Source: Roseiarcus sp963721905
GTDB taxonomy: Bacteria; Pseudomonadota; Alphaproteobacteria; Rhizobiales; Beijerinckiaceae
Assembly: GCA_963721905.1 (NCBI GenBank)
Contig: CAVRMF010000018.1
Span: 31,913-95,912 of the forward strand
Direction of reading: 5' to 3'
DNA: 64,000 nt
The position numbers and the translations under genes were made by a program. Every line of letters starts with the position of its first letter. Positions within the stretch are counted from its first letter, which is position 1. The notes under the pieces were generated by a model, which ran no database searches, was not told the origin of the DNA, and saw only the letters and a program-made list of their open reading frames with translations. This document shows, in pieces, positions 44,866-55,000 of this stretch.

Positions 44866-46204
44866 TCGTCGACGACGATTCAGCCATGCGCGAGGCACTC
44901 GATGAAGCTGCGCGTGACCTCGGGTTTGACACCAGGCTTGCGTCGTCTGGTGCCTCCGCTCTGGCCGCGCTTGATGAGGGCCGATCGACGCCGTGCTGCT
45001 GGACCTTCGTATGCCGGGGATGGACGGGCTTGAAACGCTCCGCCGGATACGTGCGCGCCCGCGCTCGCCTCAGGTGGCCGTTCTCACAGCCTATGCGACC
45101 GCGGACAACACAATCGAAGCGATGCGCCTTGGCGCCTTCGACCATTTGATGAAGCCAATCGCGCGAGGTCAACTCCAGCGCGCCTTGAAGGCGATGGTCG
45201 ATGCGTACGAGGCGCCGCATGCGGCCCGCGCCATCGAACTCGAGCCCGACGGCTTGATCGGCTCCAGCGAGGCGGTGCGCGTGATCCAGAAGGCGATCGG
45301 CATGCTCGCGGACAGCGAAGCGACTACGCTGATCACAGGCGAGACGGGCACAGGCAAGGAACTCGTCGCGCGGGCGATCCACGCGCATGGGCCGCGCCGC
45401 GCCAAGCCTTTCGTCGCGGTGAATTGTGCAGCCATTCCGGCCGAACTCTTGGAGAGCGAATTGTTCGGCCATACGCGCGGCGCCTTCACCGGTGCGATCG
45501 GCGACCGCATGGGAGCGTTCCGCGACGCGACGGGTGGAACGCTCTTTCTCGACGAGATCGGCGATATGGACGCCGCGATGCAGGCGAAGATTCTGCGCGC
45601 GCTTCAGGAGCGCGAGGTGACACCGGTCGGGGGCAAGCCTACGCCGGTTGACGTGCGCGTCATAGCGGCGACGCATCGCGATCTACAAACCCTAGTGCGC
45701 GAAGGACGGTTCCGCGAGGATCTGTTTTATCGTCTCCACGTCGTGCCCCTTGAGCTGCCGCCGCTACGCGAGCGATTGGCTGATATCGTTCCACTGGCCG
45801 AACTTTTCCTCACTCGCGTCGGCAAGCGGCTAGGAGCGGACGCCGCCGCCAGATTGTTGACCCATTCTTGGCGGGGCAACGTGCGAGAACTCAAGAATGC
45901 GATGGAGCGGGCGGCCGTTCTTGTGCGCGGCGATGTCGTCAGGGCCGACGACCTCAACTTCATCGCAGCGGGTAAGTCTCCGGACTCAGTAGCGATCGAC
46001 TGGCCCAACGAAGATATCCCCTCGGCGATCGCGCGCCTCGAGGCGATGCTGATCCGGCGCGCGCTCGCTAGGACCGACGGCAATCGCGCCGAGGCCGCCC
46101 GCGCGCTCGGAATCCATCGCCAGCTTCTCTACACAAAGATGAAGCGCTATGGCCTCGATGCGTCCGAAGAACGGACGGACGACGTCGGGAAAGCGGACGG
46201 CTGA
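44850..46204 (+). CDS. NtrC-type sigma54 response regulator, frameshifted as written
   Basis: The partner of the preceding kinase. The receiver starts MPTILIVDDDSAMREALDEA; the frame breaks at GATC, 44983-44986, and resumes in the other frame with DAVLLDLRMPGMDGLETLRR (phosphorylated Asp about residue 52). One added base gives a continuous 451-residue protein. The AAA domain has TGETGTGKELVARAI (Walker A), GAFTGA for sigma54 contact and GTLFLDEIGDMD (Walker B). A Fis-type helix-turn-helix ends it (NRAEAARALGIHRQLLYTKM). All domains are well kept, so a sequence error is likelier than decay. Targets are unknown. Confidence 0.88.
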
Positions 46205-46407
46205 TCGCCGCGCAGCGAAAATAGCCCAATCCATTCAGGCTTGCCCAGTTGGCGCCGCTCTTGCGATCGGTCCTCGCCGAGGGCCGCAACGCCTGCCGGC
46301 GCCCGAAGTCTACCCGGGCTTTGATGCCCGCGCGTCAGGAATAGATCGGGGTTCGCCAGATTCCCGGCACCGGCGAGCGCATCGAGTTCGTCCAAGGGTT
46401 TCAACCG

Positions 46408-47652
46408 ATGCTGTCCATTCCTTACCCGCTCGATGCGCTGAACTTCCTCTCGGCGGACGTCCGAAACCTTTTCGGACCCTTCATCAATGTCTTTCTCGTC
46501 ACAGGCCAGCACTGGACCCAGACCGACGTCGGGCTGGTGACCACGGGCAGCGGTCTGCTCGGCATTGCGCTGCAAACTCCGATCGGAGCCGCGATCGATG
46601 TGACCCGCGCTAAGCGCGCGGTCATCGTCGCGACCATGGCCGCGATGTCGGTCGCCGCCGTCATCATTTTCGCCATGCCGACGTTTTTGCCGATGACGCT
46701 GGCGACGAGCATTCTCTCGCTCGCGGGCGACGCCTTCGCGCCTGCGGTCGCGGCGCTGACCCTCGGTCTGGTCACGAAGGATGCGCTGGCGCGCCGGCTC
46801 GGTCGCAATTCGGCCTTCGACCATGGCGGCAACATCGCGATTGCGCTCGTTGCCGGCGGAGTCGGCTATCTCTTCTCCCAGCGCGTCGTCTTTCTGCTCG
46901 TGCCGGTCTTCGCCGCTCTGACCTCGGCTGCAGTGCTGATGATCCCCGCGAATGCGATCAATCACGACCGCGCGCGAGATCTTGGAAAGGATGGCGCGGA
47001 CGACGGCGCCGCGGCCGGATATGGCGTGCTCTTCCGCACGCGCCCGCTGGTGATCTTCGCCGTTAGCGCCCTTCTCTTTCATTTTGCCAACGCGCCGCTC
47101 CTGCCGCTCGTCGGGCAGAAACTCGCCTTGCAATTTCCGAAAGAGGCAACGGCGATGATGTCGTTCTGCATGGTAGCAGCGCAAGGCGTGATGCTGCCGA
47201 TCGCGATTCTGGTCGGGCGCAACGCGGACGGCTGGGGCCGGCGGCCGATCTTCCTCATCGCCTTCGCCGTCCTGCCGATCCGCGCAACGCTCTATACGCT
47301 TTCCAACAACGCCTTCTGGCTAATTGGGGTGCAGCTGCTCGATGGCGTGGGTGCAGGGATCTACGGAGCTTTGACGCCTCTCGTGATCGCCGACATCATG
47401 CGCGGCACGGGGCGCTACAATCTCGCGCAGGGCGCGGTCGCGACTACGCAAGGGATCGGCGCCTCGATCAGCGCTCTTGCGGCGGGTGAAGTGACGGATC
47501 ATTTCGGCTATTCGGTATCGTTCCTCTTTCTCGCCACAGCCGCCGCGGTCGCTTTCTTTGTATTTTTCGCTTTGATGCCGGAGACGCGGGACGAGCGCGC
47601 GATGACCAGCGCGCGCGAAGAGGCGGCCGTCGCGGGAGCGGCCGGAGAATGA
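46408..47652 (+). CDS. MFS transporter
   Basis: The 414-residue protein has 12 predicted helices of the major facilitator superfamily, beginning MLSIPYPLDALNFLSADVRN. The motif-A-like loops are TPIGAAIDVTRAKRAVIV after helix 2 and LVGRNADGWGRRPIFLI in the second half. The substrate is unknown. Its stop overlaps the next gene's start (ATGA), so it is co-transcribed with the SLC13 permease. The 200 bases upstream hold no gene. Confidence 0.85.
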   Translation: MLSIPYPLDALNFLSADVRNLFGPFINVFLVTGQHWTQTDVGLVTTGSGLLGIALQTPIGAAIDVTRAKRAVIVATMAAMSVAAVIIFAMPTFLPMTLATSILSLAGDAFAPAVAALTLGLVTKDALARRLGRNSAFDHGGNIAIALVAGGVGYLFSQRVVFLLVPVFAALTSAAVLMIPANAINHDRARDLGKDGADDGAAAGYGVLFRTRPLVIFAVSALLFHFANAPLLPLVGQKLALQFPKEATAMMSFCMVAAQGVMLPIAILVGRNADGWGRRPIFLIAFAVLPIRATLYTLSNNAFWLIGVQLLDGVGAGIYGALTPLVIADIMRGTGRYNLAQGAVATTQGIGASISALAAGEVTDHFGYSVSFLFLATAAAVAFFVFFALMPETRDERAMTSAREEAAVAGAAGE

Positions 47653-48872
47653 CCCCGACCGCCGTCGCCGCTCTCGCGATCCTCGCCCTGACGTATAGCG
47701 GCGTCGCCGCCGGTCGCATCCCGGGCCTCCGCCTCGACCGGGCGGGAATCGCCTTCCTCGGCGGCGCGGCGATGATCGCGCTCGGGCCGCTCAGCCTCGA
47801 GGAGGCGTTCCACGCCGTCGACTTCGACACGATTGCGTTGCTCCTCGGCATGATGATCGTCGTCGCCCATCTCAAGGTGTCGGGCGCCTTTCGCGCGCTT
47901 GGCGGTCTCGCTATCGAGCACGCCCACGCGCCGTTTGTCCTCCTCGTGACGGTGACGGCGCTTGCCGGAATCCTCTCGGCCTTCCTGGTTAACGACGCGA
48001 TCTGCCTCGTGATGACCCCGATTGTCATGCAAGTCGTCCGCGCGCTCGGCCGGAACCCGCTCCCCTATCTCATCGCCACCGCGACCGCCTCCAACTGCGG
48101 CAGCGTCGCCACGATCACCGGCAATCCGCAGAACATGGCGATCGGCGCGGCGTCGAGGATTCCCTATCCGGCGTTCTTCGCGGCGCTCGCCCCGGTTGCG
48201 GTGTTCGGCCTTGTCGCGGTCGTCTCAGTGGTGTGGCTTGTGTTCCGCAGGGAATTCGCGGGTGACGGCGCCTTCAGCCCGCATCTGAGGCCCGGACGCA
48301 TGCATACTGGACAGGTCGTCAAGGCGAGCCTCGTTTGCGCCGGGCTCGCGATCGCCTTCTTCGCCGGCGCGCCTCCCGCCGAAGCGGCGCTCCTCGGCGG
48401 CGCGATCCTCCTCTTCACCCGCCAGATCAAGCCGATGCGGATCTACCGGGAGATCGACGGGCCGCTGCTCATCCTGTTCGCAGGCCTCTTCATCGTGGTT
48501 GCCGGGGCGGAGAAGGCGTTTCTGACGCCGGAACGCATCGCGATGGCCAAGAGCTTCGGCCTCGACGTTCCCTGGCGGCTCTCGCTGTTCACGGCGGTTC
48601 TCTCCAACATCGTCAGTAACGTGCCGGCGGTCCTGATCCTCAGGCCGTTCATTCCGACTTTTCCCGATCCTCAGCGCGCCTGGCTCGTCGTCGCGATGGC
48701 CTCGACGCTCGCGGGCAATCTCACGCTCATCGGCTCGGTCGCCAATCTCATCGTCGCCGAGCGGGCGAGGGCGGAGGGAACGCCGATCAGCTTCTGGGCC
48801 TATTTCAAGGTCGGGCTGCCGCTGACGCTCGTGACGCTTGCGGCGGGAACGGCGTGGCTGACATGGCGATAG
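47649..48872 (+). CDS. SLC13/ArsB-NhaD superfamily anion permease
   Basis: The 407-residue membrane protein has about 11 helices and the signature of the ion transporter superfamily: LSAFLVNDAICLVMTPIVMQ and ASNCGSVATITGNPQNMAIG, with a second copy near the end, LSNIVSNVPAVLILRPFIPT and STLAGNLTLIGSVANLIVAE, as expected for an inverted-repeat fold. It may carry dicarboxylate, sulfate or arsenite. It lies in one operon with the MFS gene. Confidence 0.88.
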   Translation: MTPTAVAALAILALTYSGVAAGRIPGLRLDRAGIAFLGGAAMIALGPLSLEEAFHAVDFDTIALLLGMMIVVAHLKVSGAFRALGGLAIEHAHAPFVLLVTVTALAGILSAFLVNDAICLVMTPIVMQVVRALGRNPLPYLIATATASNCGSVATITGNPQNMAIGAASRIPYPAFFAALAPVAVFGLVAVVSVVWLVFRREFAGDGAFSPHLRPGRMHTGQVVKASLVCAGLAIAFFAGAPPAEAALLGGAILLFTRQIKPMRIYREIDGPLLILFAGLFIVVAGAEKAFLTPERIAMAKSFGLDVPWRLSLFTAVLSNIVSNVPAVLILRPFIPTFPDPQRAWLVVAMASTLAGNLTLIGSVANLIVAERARAEGTPISFWAYFKVGLPLTLVTLAAGTAWLTWR

Positions 48873-48944
48873 CGATGTTTGCGCCATTCGCTGGACTTTC
48901 GCCCCAGCGCGAGCGCAAATGCGCGCGCCTGACCGGAGGCCCTC

Positions 48945-50297
48945 ATGACTATCCTGCCCAGTTCGCTCGAAGCGCGCGACGTCGCCTATTACTTTCATCC
49001 CGCCACCAACGCCCGCCGGCACGAAAAAATCGGCCCGCTGGTGATGGAGAGCGGGCATGGCGTCTATGTCCGCGACGACCAGGGGAAGGAATATATCGAG
49101 GGGCTGGCGGGCTTATGGAGCGTCGCTGTCGGCTTCGGCGAGCAGCGTTTGGTCGAAGCCGCCGCCCGGCAGATGGCGAAGCTCCCCTATTACCACTCGT
49201 TCTCCGGCAAGTCGCATCCGCAGGCGATCGCGCTCGCCGAGCGGCTGGTCAAGCTCGCCGGCGGACGGATCGCCAAGGCGCAGTTCACCTCGTCCGGCTC
49301 GGAAGCCAACGACTTCGTCGTCAAGCTCGTCTGGTACTATAACAACGCGCTCGGGCGGCCGAAGAAGAAGACGATTGTGAGCCGCCAGAAGGGCTATCAC
49401 GGCGTCTCGATCGCCTCCGGCTCGCTGACCGGCATGCCGAACTTCCATCGCGACTTCGATCTGCCGCTGCCTTTCGTGCGCTATCTGACCGCGCCGCATT
49501 ATTGGCGGAAAGCGCTTCCGGGCGAGAGCGAGGATCAATTCTCGGCGCGGCTCGGCGCGGAATTCGAGGCGCTGATCGAGGCCGAGGGCGCCGAGACGAT
49601 CGCGGCCTTCATCGGCGAGCCGCTGATGGGAGCGGGGGGCGTCATTCCGCCGCCGGCCGGCTATTGGCGGACGATGCAGGCGATCTGCCGCAAGCACGAT
49701 ATTCTACTCATCGCGGACGAGGTGATCACCGGCTTCGGCCGCCTCGGCGCGATGTTCGGCTCCCACAAATACGGCATAGAGCCTGACGTCCTGGTCGCCT
49801 CGAAGGCGCTGACTTCGTCCTATTTCCCGCTGTCGGCGGTGCTGATCTCGGACCCGCTCTATCAGGCCGTCGCCGACGATTCGGCCAAGATCGGCGTCTT
49901 CGCCCACGGCTTCACTGCGAGCGGCCATCCGGTCGGGACGGCGGTGGCGATGGCGAACCTCGACGTTATCGAGGAGCGCGACTTGGTCGGGCGGGCGGGC
50001 CGGCTCGCGCCGCAATTCCAGGGCCGCCTCGCCGAATTCGGCTCCCACGGCAACGTCGGCGAGGTGCGCAGCGAGGGCCTCATCGGCGCGCTCGACTTTG
50101 TGGCCGATAAAGGCGCGAAGGCCCCCTTCGAGACGCCCGGCGCCTTCGGCGCGCGTCTCGCCGAACTTTGCCAGGACGAAGGGCTCATCATCCGCGCGAT
50201 CGGCGACCTTATCGCCTTCTGCCCGCCGCTCATCATCACCGAGGCCGAGCTCGACGAAATGTTCAACCGCTTCGCCCGCGCGCTCGCCGGGATGTGA
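48945..50297 (+). CDS. Class III aminotransferase (omega-transaminase)
   Basis: The 450-residue enzyme uses pyridoxal phosphate to move amino groups, usually from amines or omega-amino acids to pyruvate or 2-oxoglutarate. Family marks are FTSSGSEANDFVVKLVWYYN (phosphate binding), YHGVSIASGSLTGMPNFH, ILLIADEVITGFGRLGAMFG and the catalytic lysine in DVLVASKALTSSYFPLSAV. The substrate is unknown; the transporters upstream could deliver it, which is a guess. REP-like repeats follow directly. Confidence 0.92.
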   Translation: MTILPSSLEARDVAYYFHPATNARRHEKIGPLVMESGHGVYVRDDQGKEYIEGLAGLWSVAVGFGEQRLVEAAARQMAKLPYYHSFSGKSHPQAIALAERLVKLAGGRIAKAQFTSSGSEANDFVVKLVWYYNNALGRPKKKTIVSRQKGYHGVSIASGSLTGMPNFHRDFDLPLPFVRYLTAPHYWRKALPGESEDQFSARLGAEFEALIEAEGAETIAAFIGEPLMGAGGVIPPPAGYWRTMQAICRKHDILLIADEVITGFGRLGAMFGSHKYGIEPDVLVASKALTSSYFPLSAVLISDPLYQAVADDSAKIGVFAHGFTASGHPVGTAVAMANLDVIEERDLVGRAGRLAPQFQGRLAEFGSHGNVGEVRSEGLIGALDFVADKGAKAPFETPGAFGARLAELCQDEGLIIRAIGDLIAFCPPLIITEAELDEMFNRFARALAGM

Positions 50298-50301
50298 GCG
50301 T

Positions 50302-50453
50302 CCATCCTCCGAGACGCGGCCTTCGGCCCGCTCGTCAGATGAGGATTGCTGTATTATATCAATGACGTATCGCCTCATCCTGAGGAGCGATGCGAAGCAT
50401 GGCGTTTGGCGCCTCATCTGAGGAGCGATGCGAAGCATCGCGTCTCGAAGGAT
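50302..50453. repeat. Three REP-like palindromic repeats
   Basis: Three related units lie in about 150 bases between convergent genes: an inverted copy at 50302-50345, and two direct copies, CTCATCCTGAGGAGCGATGC near 50374 and CTCATCTGAGGAGCGATGCG near 50413, each with the palindrome GCGATGCGAAGCATCGC or a variant of it. The last copy reaches into the DUF2155 stop codon region. Such units are dispersed in Rhizobiales genomes between convergent genes. Confidence 0.8.
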
Positions 50454-51115
50454 CACCGCCCGTGCGCGTTGCCGCTGTTCGAACCGCCGCCGAGGTCAAG
50501 CGGCGCGTTGTTGTCGGCCGGCGCAGGGGCGGGCGCGGCGACGACCGTCGCGGCCCTGGGCTTACGCTTCTTCGGGGCCGCGGGCGCCTGCACCGGGGAC
50601 GGCGGCTGGCCGTTGGCGTCGGTCGCTTCGTCAGCGGGGGCGTCCGTGTCCGGCGCCGAGGCTTCGACCTGGGGCGCGTCGTGGATTACCGTCGTTCCGC
50701 CTTTGCAGTCCGTCAGCCAGACGTCGTAGATCGGATGCTCCACCCCGTGCAGCCCGGGACTGTCGGCGAACATCCAGCCGGAAAAGATCCGCTTGACCTC
50801 CTTCTTCTCGTCGATCTCGTCGACCTGGGCGAAGACGTCGGTCTGCGGCTGATCGGTCGGCGGACGCGAATAGCAGACGCGGGGCGTGATCTGCAGGGTG
50901 CCGAATTGAACGGTCTCGTTGATCGCAACCTCGAACGAAATGATCCGGCCGGTGATCTTGTCGAGCCCGTCGAACACCGCGGTCGGATTGGCGATCTTGT
51001 CCGCGTGAGCCGCCGGAGCGAGGCCGGCGAACGCAAGCGCTGAGGCGAAGGGCGCGGCCCGGCGCGCGGCGGCGCGAAATTTGCGGCTCGAAAGCGCGAT
51101 CACGGACCTGCTCAT
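50453..51115 (-). CDS. DUF2155 periplasmic protein
   Basis: The 220-residue exported protein has a signal peptide (APFASALAFAGLAPAAHADK), a conserved domain of about 100 residues from ANPTAVFDGLDKITGRIISF to FSGWMFADSPGLHGVEHPIYDVWLTDC, and a low-complexity Pro/Ala tail. DUF2155 is an alphaproteobacterial family of unknown function, often next to the NDUFA12 gene as here. ATG 51115 gives a clear signal peptide. Confidence 0.88.
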   Translation of the reverse strand: MSRSVIALSSRKFRAAARRAAPFASALAFAGLAPAAHADKIANPTAVFDGLDKITGRIISFEVAINETVQFGTLQITPRVCYSRPPTDQPQTDVFAQVDEIDEKKEVKRIFSGWMFADSPGLHGVEHPIYDVWLTDCKGGTTVIHDAPQVEASAPDTDAPADEATDANGQPPSPVQAPAAPKKRKPRAATVVAAPAPAPADNNAPLDLGGGSNSGNAHGR

Positions 51116-51159
51116 GGGTGACGATCTGCCGATGAAGGGCGGCGGAATGAAGGCGGCGC

Positions 51160-51570
51160 TCAGCCGCCGGGGCTCCAGGCTTCGTAGTCGCCCGCGTTGG
51201 CCTGGCGGGGCCCATGGCGAAGCAACGAGCCCTTGGGACGAATCGCCTGCGGCGTCCCGGTCGGGTTGCCGATATGCGGCAGCTCCCATGGATGGGGCTT
51301 ATAGTCTTCCTCGGTCGGGGGCGTGTCGACGGTATGATGCAGCCAGCCGTTCCAGCCGGGCGGGGTCATCGAGGCCTCGGAGACGCCATTGTAGATGACC
51401 CATCGCCGCTCGAAGCCGAGCGCCGGATCGATCTTGCCGCCGCGGCTGCGATAATAGGCGTTGCCGAACTCATCGTGCCCCACCAGCTCGCCGTGAAGGC
51501 GGGTGTAGAAGAGCGTGTTGAGGGTCGCGCCGTTCCACCAGGTGAACCAGCGCAGGAAAAACTCTTTCAT
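51160..51570 (-). CDS. NDUFA12-type accessory subunit of NADH:ubiquinone oxidoreductase
   Basis: The 136-residue protein matches the B17.2/NDUFA12 family, found in complex I of alphaproteobacteria and mitochondria. Signatures are LNTLFYTRLHGELVGHDEFG near the N-terminus, RRWVIYNGVSEASMTPPGWN and WLHHTVDTPP, then KPHPWELPHIGNPTGTPQAI. It is upstream of DUF2155 with 44 bases between, a conserved pairing. The other complex I genes are elsewhere, as usual. Confidence 0.93.
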   Translation of the reverse strand: MKEFFLRWFTWWNGATLNTLFYTRLHGELVGHDEFGNAYYRSRGGKIDPALGFERRWVIYNGVSEASMTPPGWNGWLHHTVDTPPTEEDYKPHPWELPHIGNPTGTPQAIRPKGSLLRHGPRQANAGDYEAWSPGG

Positions 51571-51756
51571 CCGTCAGGACCGCTGTCGCTCGGGAAAGCG
51601 CCATCTGGGGCGCGCGCGGGACTATGGCGAGGGCGGCACCGGCTGTCCAGTTGAACTTTGCGTTGCTAAGCCGCGTTTCGCCCCTTGCGCGCCGGCGCCG
51701 ACTCGGACGATGCTGTGAATCTGCGGCGGCGTTAACGCCCTGTTAGAGATTCTTGT

Positions 51757-51772
51757 CCACAACATGTTGTGT
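51757..51772. promoter_or_regulatory. NrdR-box-like palindrome upstream of nrdJ
   Basis: CCACAACATGTTGTGT contains the perfect 14-base palindrome CACAACATGTTGTG and agrees at most positions with the NrdR box (acaCwAtATaTwGtgt). It lies 26 bases upstream of the -35 of nrdJ. NrdR represses ribonucleotide reductase genes in many bacteria. I do not see a convincing second box. Confidence 0.6.
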
Positions 51773-51798
51773 CAGGAGCGGCGATGCCTAACTAGGTG

Positions 51799-51827
51799 TT
51801 GACGCCCCCGTCACAGAGTTGTAATCT
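51799..51827 (+). promoter_or_regulatory. nrdJ: Candidate nrdJ promoter
   Basis: TTGACG at 51799-51804 and TAATCT at 51822-51827 are separated by exactly 17 bases, a strong sigma70-type pair. Transcription would begin near 51834, giving a leader of about 265 bases. Confidence 0.6.
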
Positions 51828-51834
51828 TCGAGTC

Positions 51835-52099
51835 CTTAGGCAAAGAGCGTCCGCGCTTCGGTGCGAGCCCGCCACAGAACGGTTTTTCAAGGCTATGCGA
51901 GGGGGCGCGGGTCGCGCCGCCGGACGGGTTGGGACATCGAGCGGCCGTCAGCGCGACGACGCCGAAGGGAAGGGTCATGTCCGCCGCGGTCAATGGGCGG
52001 CGCTTGAGAGGTTGGAACGTCGGGCAGGGGCTTGGGTTCAAAGGGCAAAGGCGGGCCGGCCGGGCAGGCCGCCACAACGATTGGGGTGGAAAAAAGACC
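51835..52099 (+). other. Long GC-rich nrdJ leader, no clear riboswitch
   Basis: The region between the predicted start of transcription and the nrdJ ATG has no convincing gene, although the nrdJ frame stays open to 51929. It contains GGTGCGAGCCCGCCACAG, which recalls part of a cobalamin riboswitch core, but the other conserved elements are not in the right order, so I do not call one. Confidence 0.5.
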
Positions 52100-55000
52100 A
52101 TGCGGATCGAACGGCGCTATACCAAAGCGGGCCTCTCGCCCCACGACCTCATCGCCTTCGCGACGACGAAGAGCGAGATCCGCAATCCCGACGGCTCGGT
52201 CGTGTTCTCGCTCGAGAACATCGAGGTTCCAGAGGCCTGGAGCCAGGTTGCGGCCGACGTGCTGGCGCAGAAATATTTCCGCAAAGCGGGCGTGCCCGCG
52301 CGCCTGATGCGGGTCGCCGAGAACGGCGTTCCCGCCTTCCTCTGGCGTTCGATTCCGGACGACGCGGCGCTTGAGTCGTTACCTAAGAACGAGCGCTACG
52401 GCTCTGAAATCTCGGCGAAACAGGTCTTCGACCGGCTCGCCGGCGCTTGGGCGTATTGGGGCTGGAAGGCCGGCTATTTCGACGGTGAGGACGACGCCCA
52501 CGCCTATTACGACGAGATGCGCTTCATGCTGGCGCGCCAGATCGCCGCGCCGAATTCCCCGCAATGGTTCAACACCGGCCTCCACTGGGCTTATGGCGTC
52601 GACGGGCCGAGCCAGGGCCATTATTACGTCGATTTCGAAACCGGAAAGCTTGTCAAGTCGAAGTCGGCCTACGAGCATCCGCAGCCGCACGCCTGTTTCA
52701 TCCAGTCGGTCGCCGACGACCTCGTCAACGAGGGCGGCATCATGGACCTTTGGGTCCGCGAGGCGAGGCTCTTCAAATACGGCTCCGGCACCGGCTCGAA
52801 TTTTTCCGCCCTGCGCGGCGAAAACGAGAAGCTCTCCGGCGGCGGGCGCTCGTCCGGCCTCATGTCATTCTTGAAGATCGGCGACCGGGCGGCGGGCGCG
52901 ATCAAGTCCGGCGGCACCACCCGGCGCGCCGCCAAGATGGTCGTCGTCGACGTCGATCACCCCGACATCGAGGCCTATATCGCCTGGAAAGTGAAGGAAG
53001 AGCAGAAGGTCGCGGCGCTCGCGGCCGGCTCCAAGGTCGTCAAGCGCCACCTGAAGGCGATCCTCAAGGCCTGCGTCAATTGCGAGGGCCCGGGCGACGA
53101 CTGCTTCAATGTCGAGAAGAACCCGGTGCTCAAGCGCGAGGTGAAGGCTGCGCGCAAGAACGACGTGCCCGAGGGCATCATCAGCCGGATCATCCAGCAG
53201 GCCCGCCAGGGCCTGACGCGCCTCGACTACGAGACCTACGACACCGACTGGGAATCGGAGGCCTATCTCACCGTCTCCGGCCAGAACTCGAACAATTCGG
53301 TGCGCGTCACCGATGCCTTCCTGCACGCGGTCGAGAGCGACGGCGACTGGAGCCTCACCCGCCGGCTCGACGGCAAGCCGTCGAAGACGCTCAAAGCCCG
53401 CGAGATTTGGGACAAGATCGGCTACGCCGCCTGGGCCTCGGCCGATCCCGGCGTCCAGTACCACACGACCATCAACGACTGGCACACCTGCCCGGCGTCG
53501 GGGCCGATTCGCGCCTCCAATCCATGCTCGGAATATATGTTCCTCGACGACACGGCGTGCAATCTGGCCTCCCTGAACCTGATCCAGTTCCTCGACCCGG
53601 AGACCAGAACCTTCGATGTCGCATCTTACGAGCACGCGGTCCGGCTCTGGACGCTGACGCTCGAAATTTCGGTCGCGATGGCGCAGTTTCCCTCGCGAGA
53701 GATCGCGCGCCTCTCCTACGACTACCGCACGCTCGGCCTCGGCTACGCCAATATCGGCGGGCTTCTCATGTCCTGCGGCATCCCGTACGACAGCGACGCC
53801 GGCCGGGCGATCTGCGGGGCGCTCAGCGCCATCCTGACAGGGCGCGCCTATGCGACCTCGGCCGAGATAGCCGCCAGGAGCGGCGCCTTCCCGGGCCACA
53901 AGGCCAATGCGGAGGCGATGCTGCGCGTCATCTGCAACCACAAGCGCGCCGCCGACGGCGAGGCGGCGGGCTACGAGCAGCTCTCGGTCGCGCCGACCCC
54001 GCTCGACCACGAATCGCTGAGAAGCGCGGGCGCCGCCTGGGCGGCCTTGAGCGACGCCGCGCGCGCGTCATGGTCGGCGGCTCTGTCGCTAGGGCAGGCC
54101 CACGGCTACCGCAATGCCCAGGTTTCCGTCGTCGCCCCGACCGGCACCATTGGCCTTGTGATGGACTGCGACACGACCGGCATCGAGCCGGACTTCGCGC
54201 TGGTCAAGTTCAAGAAGCTCGCCGGCGGCGGCTATTTCAAGATCATCAACCGCGCCGTGCCCGACGCCGTGAGGGCGCTCGGCTACGACGAGGTCAAGAT
54301 CGAGGACATGATCGCCTACGCGGTCGGCCGGGCGACGCTCGCCCATGCGCCGGGCATCAACCATTCCGCCTTGCGCGCCAAGGGCTTGCCGGAGGCTGCG
54401 ATCGAAAAGATCGAAGCCGCGCTCGCAGGCGCCTTCGACATCCGCTTCGTCTTCAACAAGTGGACGCTGGGGGCCGAGATATTGAGCGGGGCGCTGAAAA
54501 TCCCCGCGGAACGCTACGAGGCGCCGGGCTTCGACCTTCTGACCGCGCTCGGCTTCTCCAAGGCGGAGATCGAAGCTGCGAACATTTTCGCCTGCGGCGC
54601 CATGACGTTGGAAGGCGCTCCTCATCTCAAACTGGAACATTATCCGGTGTTCGACTGCGCCAATCCCTGCGGCCGCACGGGCAAGCGCTATCTCTCCGTT
54701 GAGAGCCATATAAGGATGATGGCGGCGGCGCAGCCCTTCATCACCGGCGCGATCTCGAAGACGATCAACATGCCGAACGACGCCTCGGTCGAGGACTGCA
54801 AGGACGCCTATATGCTGTCCTGGCGGCTGGGCCTCAAGGCGAACGCGCTCTATCGCGACGGCTCGAAACTGTCGCAGCCGCTGAATTCGCAGCTGGTCGA
54901 GACGGAGGACGAGGAAGAGGAGGCGCTCGAGACGCTGATCGCCGCCAACGCGCCCGCGCGCGCGGTGCAGATCGCTGAAAAGATCGTCGAGCGGGTGATC

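Noticed and set aside
44993..46204. A separate sigma54 activator starting at MLLDLRMPGMDG
   Set aside because: This start lies inside the receiver domain; the missing first half is present in the other frame with one base lost, so it is a single response regulator gene.
51850..52000. Cobalamin riboswitch in the nrdJ leader
   Set aside because: GGTGCGAGCCCGCCACAG recalls part of the core and GGGAAGG occurs about 100 bases later, but the order is reversed from the known aptamer and no matching stems could be built by eye. I leave it as an unproven leader.
52564..54702. 712-residue frame inside nrdJ
   Set aside because: It is Arg-rich and low in complexity, contains no domain and overlaps a well-conserved gene in another frame.
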